Positions 62,488-64,000 of a DNA stretch of 64,000 nucleotides are shown one piece after another; positions within the stretch are counted from its first letter, which is position 1, and each line of letters opens with the position of its first letter. Source of the stretch: Heyndrickxia acidicola (GTDB taxonomy: Bacteria > Bacillota > Bacilli > Bacillales > Bacillaceae_C); the NCBI RefSeq assembly GCF_001636425.1, contig NZ_KV440953.1, positions 2,058,847-2,122,846 on the forward strand, read 5' to 3'. Position numbers and translations under genes: made by a program. The notes beneath the pieces are model-generated. The model did not search any database. It was not told the DNA's origin and saw only the letters and a program-made list of their open reading frames with translations.

Positions 62488-63324
62488 TTAAACCCGTGCC
62501 TTTGACAGCGGTAATGACTTAAAGCGCTTTGTATTTTCTATAATTGCTACTTCAACAGGCAATCTTTCCATACTAGAAGCACCATAGAATCCATCAATGC
62601 CTTTTGTATGTTCCAAAATATATTCCACATCTTCAGGTCCCGCTATTGGGCCGCCATGGCATATAACAAGCACATCCGGGTTCACTTCTTTGGCAGCATC
62701 GTGGATAGACTGAATAATTCGGGCAGCTTCATCAAGGCTCATGGTGCTGTGTGCTCCAGTTAATCCACTAAGTGTTGTACCAACATGAGCAACAATGATG
62801 TCTGCTCCTGCTTCAGCCATGTCACGTGCTTCCTGCTCAGTGAAAACATAAGGTGTGGTTAAGAGATCAAGTTCACGCGCTATGCCGATCATCTCCACTT
62901 CCAAATCATATCCAAGACCTGTTTCCTCCATATTTTCCCGGATACGCCCCTCAAAAAGTCCCACTGTTGGAAAATTTTGAACACCTTGATACCCAATCTT
63001 TTTTAATTCCTCCAGGAAGGAACGCATGTCTCTAAACGGATCCGTGCCGCATACACCGGCAAGTACTGGAACATTTTTCACGACGGGCAATATCTCTCTT
63101 GCCATGTCTACTACAATTTGGTTAGCGTCTCCATAAGGCATCAATCCAGAAATAGAGCTTCTTCCTGCCATTCTAAAACGCCCGGAATTGTAAACAATCA
63201 AAAGATCCGCACCGCCGGCTTCCGCACACTTGCCAGAAATACCCGTACCTGCTCCTGCTCCAATGATTGGTATCCCTTTAGCTACTTGTTCTTTTAATCG
63301 GCCTAAAATTTCTTTTCTACTCAT
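62488..63324 (-). CDS. Phosphoenolpyruvate hydrolase-family TIM-barrel protein
   Basis: A 278-residue protein with the PEP-hydrolase (TIM-barrel signal-transduction) family pattern: GIPIIGAGAGTGISGKCAEA, GGADLLIVYNSGRFRMAGRS, VLAGVCGTDPF, GVQNFPTVGLFEG and AHVGTTLSG. It is normally encoded with a Tm-1-like (UPF0261) protein, as here: the two overlap by 8 bp. The real reaction is not settled; relation to isocitrate-lyase-type C-C hydrolases or retro-Claisen enzymes is possible. Confidence 0.88.
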   Translation of the reverse strand: MSRKEILGRLKEQVAKGIPIIGAGAGTGISGKCAEAGGADLLIVYNSGRFRMAGRSSISGLMPYGDANQIVVDMAREILPVVKNVPVLAGVCGTDPFRDMRSFLEELKKIGYQGVQNFPTVGLFEGRIRENMEETGLGYDLEVEMIGIARELDLLTTPYVFTEQEARDMAEAGADIIVAHVGTTLSGLTGAHSTMSLDEAARIIQSIHDAAKEVNPDVLVICHGGPIAGPEDVEYILEHTKGIDGFYGASSMERLPVEVAIIENTKRFKSLPLSKARV

Positions 63325-64000
63325 AATTCAACACTCCTATTTTTTTATAATTGGAATACAATTCGTGTAATTTCTTAGCCATTTCCTCAGCAAATGCTGG
63401 GTCATTAATATGTGTATCCATAACGACTAAATCAATATGTGGATCCAATGATTCCTTAAGAGAATCAATTAATGCTTGATCCGCCTGAGGATCATAGAAA
63501 ACTTCACCTTTTTTTGCAATAGCAGAAATGCCTTTGAGCGGAATAAACACACTTACTGGTCCCTTTGCCCGATTCAATTTATAAGCAATAATTTTTCCGA
63601 GTTGATCGCATTCTTCTACTGTAGTACGCATAAGTGTAACATTTGGGTTATGCTTATAAATCTTTCTACCATGGAAATGCGTAGGGAGTGTATCAACAGG
63701 TCCGAAATTCACCATATCTAATGCTCCAAGTGATACAACCTGTGGAATACCAAGCTGGCCCGCCATTTCCAGTCGATCTTGACCTGCCGAAAGCTCTCCT
63801 CCAACCAGCTCATCAGCCAGTTCGGTAGTGGTGACATCCAATACTGCACTAATAAATCCATCTTTCATTAGAGCTTCCATTGCACGTCCGCCAACACCGT
63901 TCGCAGAGAAAACCACCACCTCGTATCCCTTTTTTTCGAGCCATTTGCTTGCTCTTAGGACACATGGGGTTGTAACGCCAAACATCGTAATTGAGATCAA
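63317..64000 (-). CDS. Tm-1-like ATP-binding (UPF0261) protein, N-terminus beyond window
   Basis: The last 227 residues of a Tm-1-like protein cut by the right edge. Visible marks are ISITMFGVTTPCVLRASKWL, VVVFSANGVGGRAMEALMKD, DVTTTELADELVGGELSAG and FHGRKIYKHNPNVTLMRTT. Relatives bind ATP, and with the PEP-hydrolase-family partner they form a conserved pair of unknown catabolic role in bacteria and fungi. The stop overlaps the start of the partner by 8 bp, so translation is coupled. The apparent start at 64000 is an artefact of the window edge. Confidence 0.88.
   Translation of the reverse strand: MISITMFGVTTPCVLRASKWLEKKGYEVVVFSANGVGGRAMEALMKDGFISAVLDVTTTELADELVGGELSAGQDRLEMAGQLGIPQVVSLGALDMVNFGPVDTLPTHFHGRKIYKHNPNVTLMRTTVEECDQLGKIIAYKLNRAKGPVSVFIPLKGISAIAKKGEVFYDPQADQALIDSLKESLDPHIDLVVMDTHINDPAFAEEMAKKLHELYSNYKKIGVLNYE

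Overview
The window reads as chromosome of a low-GC, Gram-positive, Bacillus-like bacterium (family Bacillaceae is my inference). The support is strong AGGAGG-type ribosome sites, frequent TTG/GTG starts, candidate cre sites, an RsbR-like STAS protein, a mannose-class PTS with a DUF956 partner, and repeated MerR/TetR/LysR/MocR regulators beside their target genes. No rRNA, complete tRNA or CRISPR array was seen. Most genes lie on the minus strand.

Layout. 1-1040: a persulfide-stress unit, with a rhodanese/metallo-beta-lactamase enzyme cut by the left edge and a CstR-type repressor with Cys31/Cys60, each behind a palindromic operator. 1244-6046: a sigma-54-type AAA+ regulator whose GAFTGA loop is missing, divergent from a glutamine-synthetase-like ligase, acetamidase/formamidase and APC permease operon. 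6300-9135: an AdhA/AdhR alcohol-dehydrogenase pair with a 19-bp-spacer MerR promoter, then a tRNA-dihydrouridine synthase. 10204-16172: DUF805 protein, Gfo/Idh/MocA oxidoreductase, mannose-family PTS (IIAB, IIC, IID) and DUF956. 16636-23614: secreted S53 peptidase, YihY membrane protein, Bcr/CflA exporter and several decayed genes.

23.8-38.9 kb is the most distinctive part: an array of NAD(P)-dependent oxidoreductases (aldo/keto reductases, SDRs, a zinc alcohol dehydrogenase, carboxymuconolactone-decarboxylase and cupin proteins, NTF2-like proteins) interleaved with three paralogous TetR regulators and with fragments of further copies. Five promoters in it share one architecture: a 24-bp palindrome (GATTTGTT-N8-AACAAATC), exactly 15 bp, a -35 box, exactly 16 bp, and a -10 box. 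This looks like an expanded regulon with near-identical DNA-binding domains, probably for reactive carbonyl or quinone detoxification.

39-56 kb is mosaic: scars resembling integrase/attachment sites, a BenE transporter with a LysR regulator, an ECF S component, a TauE/SafE remnant joined to an IS110 remnant, an RsbR-like protein, a MocR regulator with a duplicated operator-like segment, an acyl-CoA dehydrogenase-like protein, an esterase/ATP-grasp/esterase cluster whose third gene is broken, the tail of a DUF1156 (phage-defence-associated) protein, an ASCH protein and a ruined IS3 element.

56.6-64 kb is again mostly intact: Dabb-domain protein, aldo/keto reductase, glycerate 2-kinase, IstB remnant, and a tight operon of Tm-1-like protein (cut by the right edge), PEP-hydrolase-family TIM barrel, gluconate-2-dehydrogenase subunit-3-like protein and GMC flavoprotein oxidoreductase, suggesting sugar-acid or alcohol catabolism. 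All function calls come from reading motifs by eye; no database search was run.
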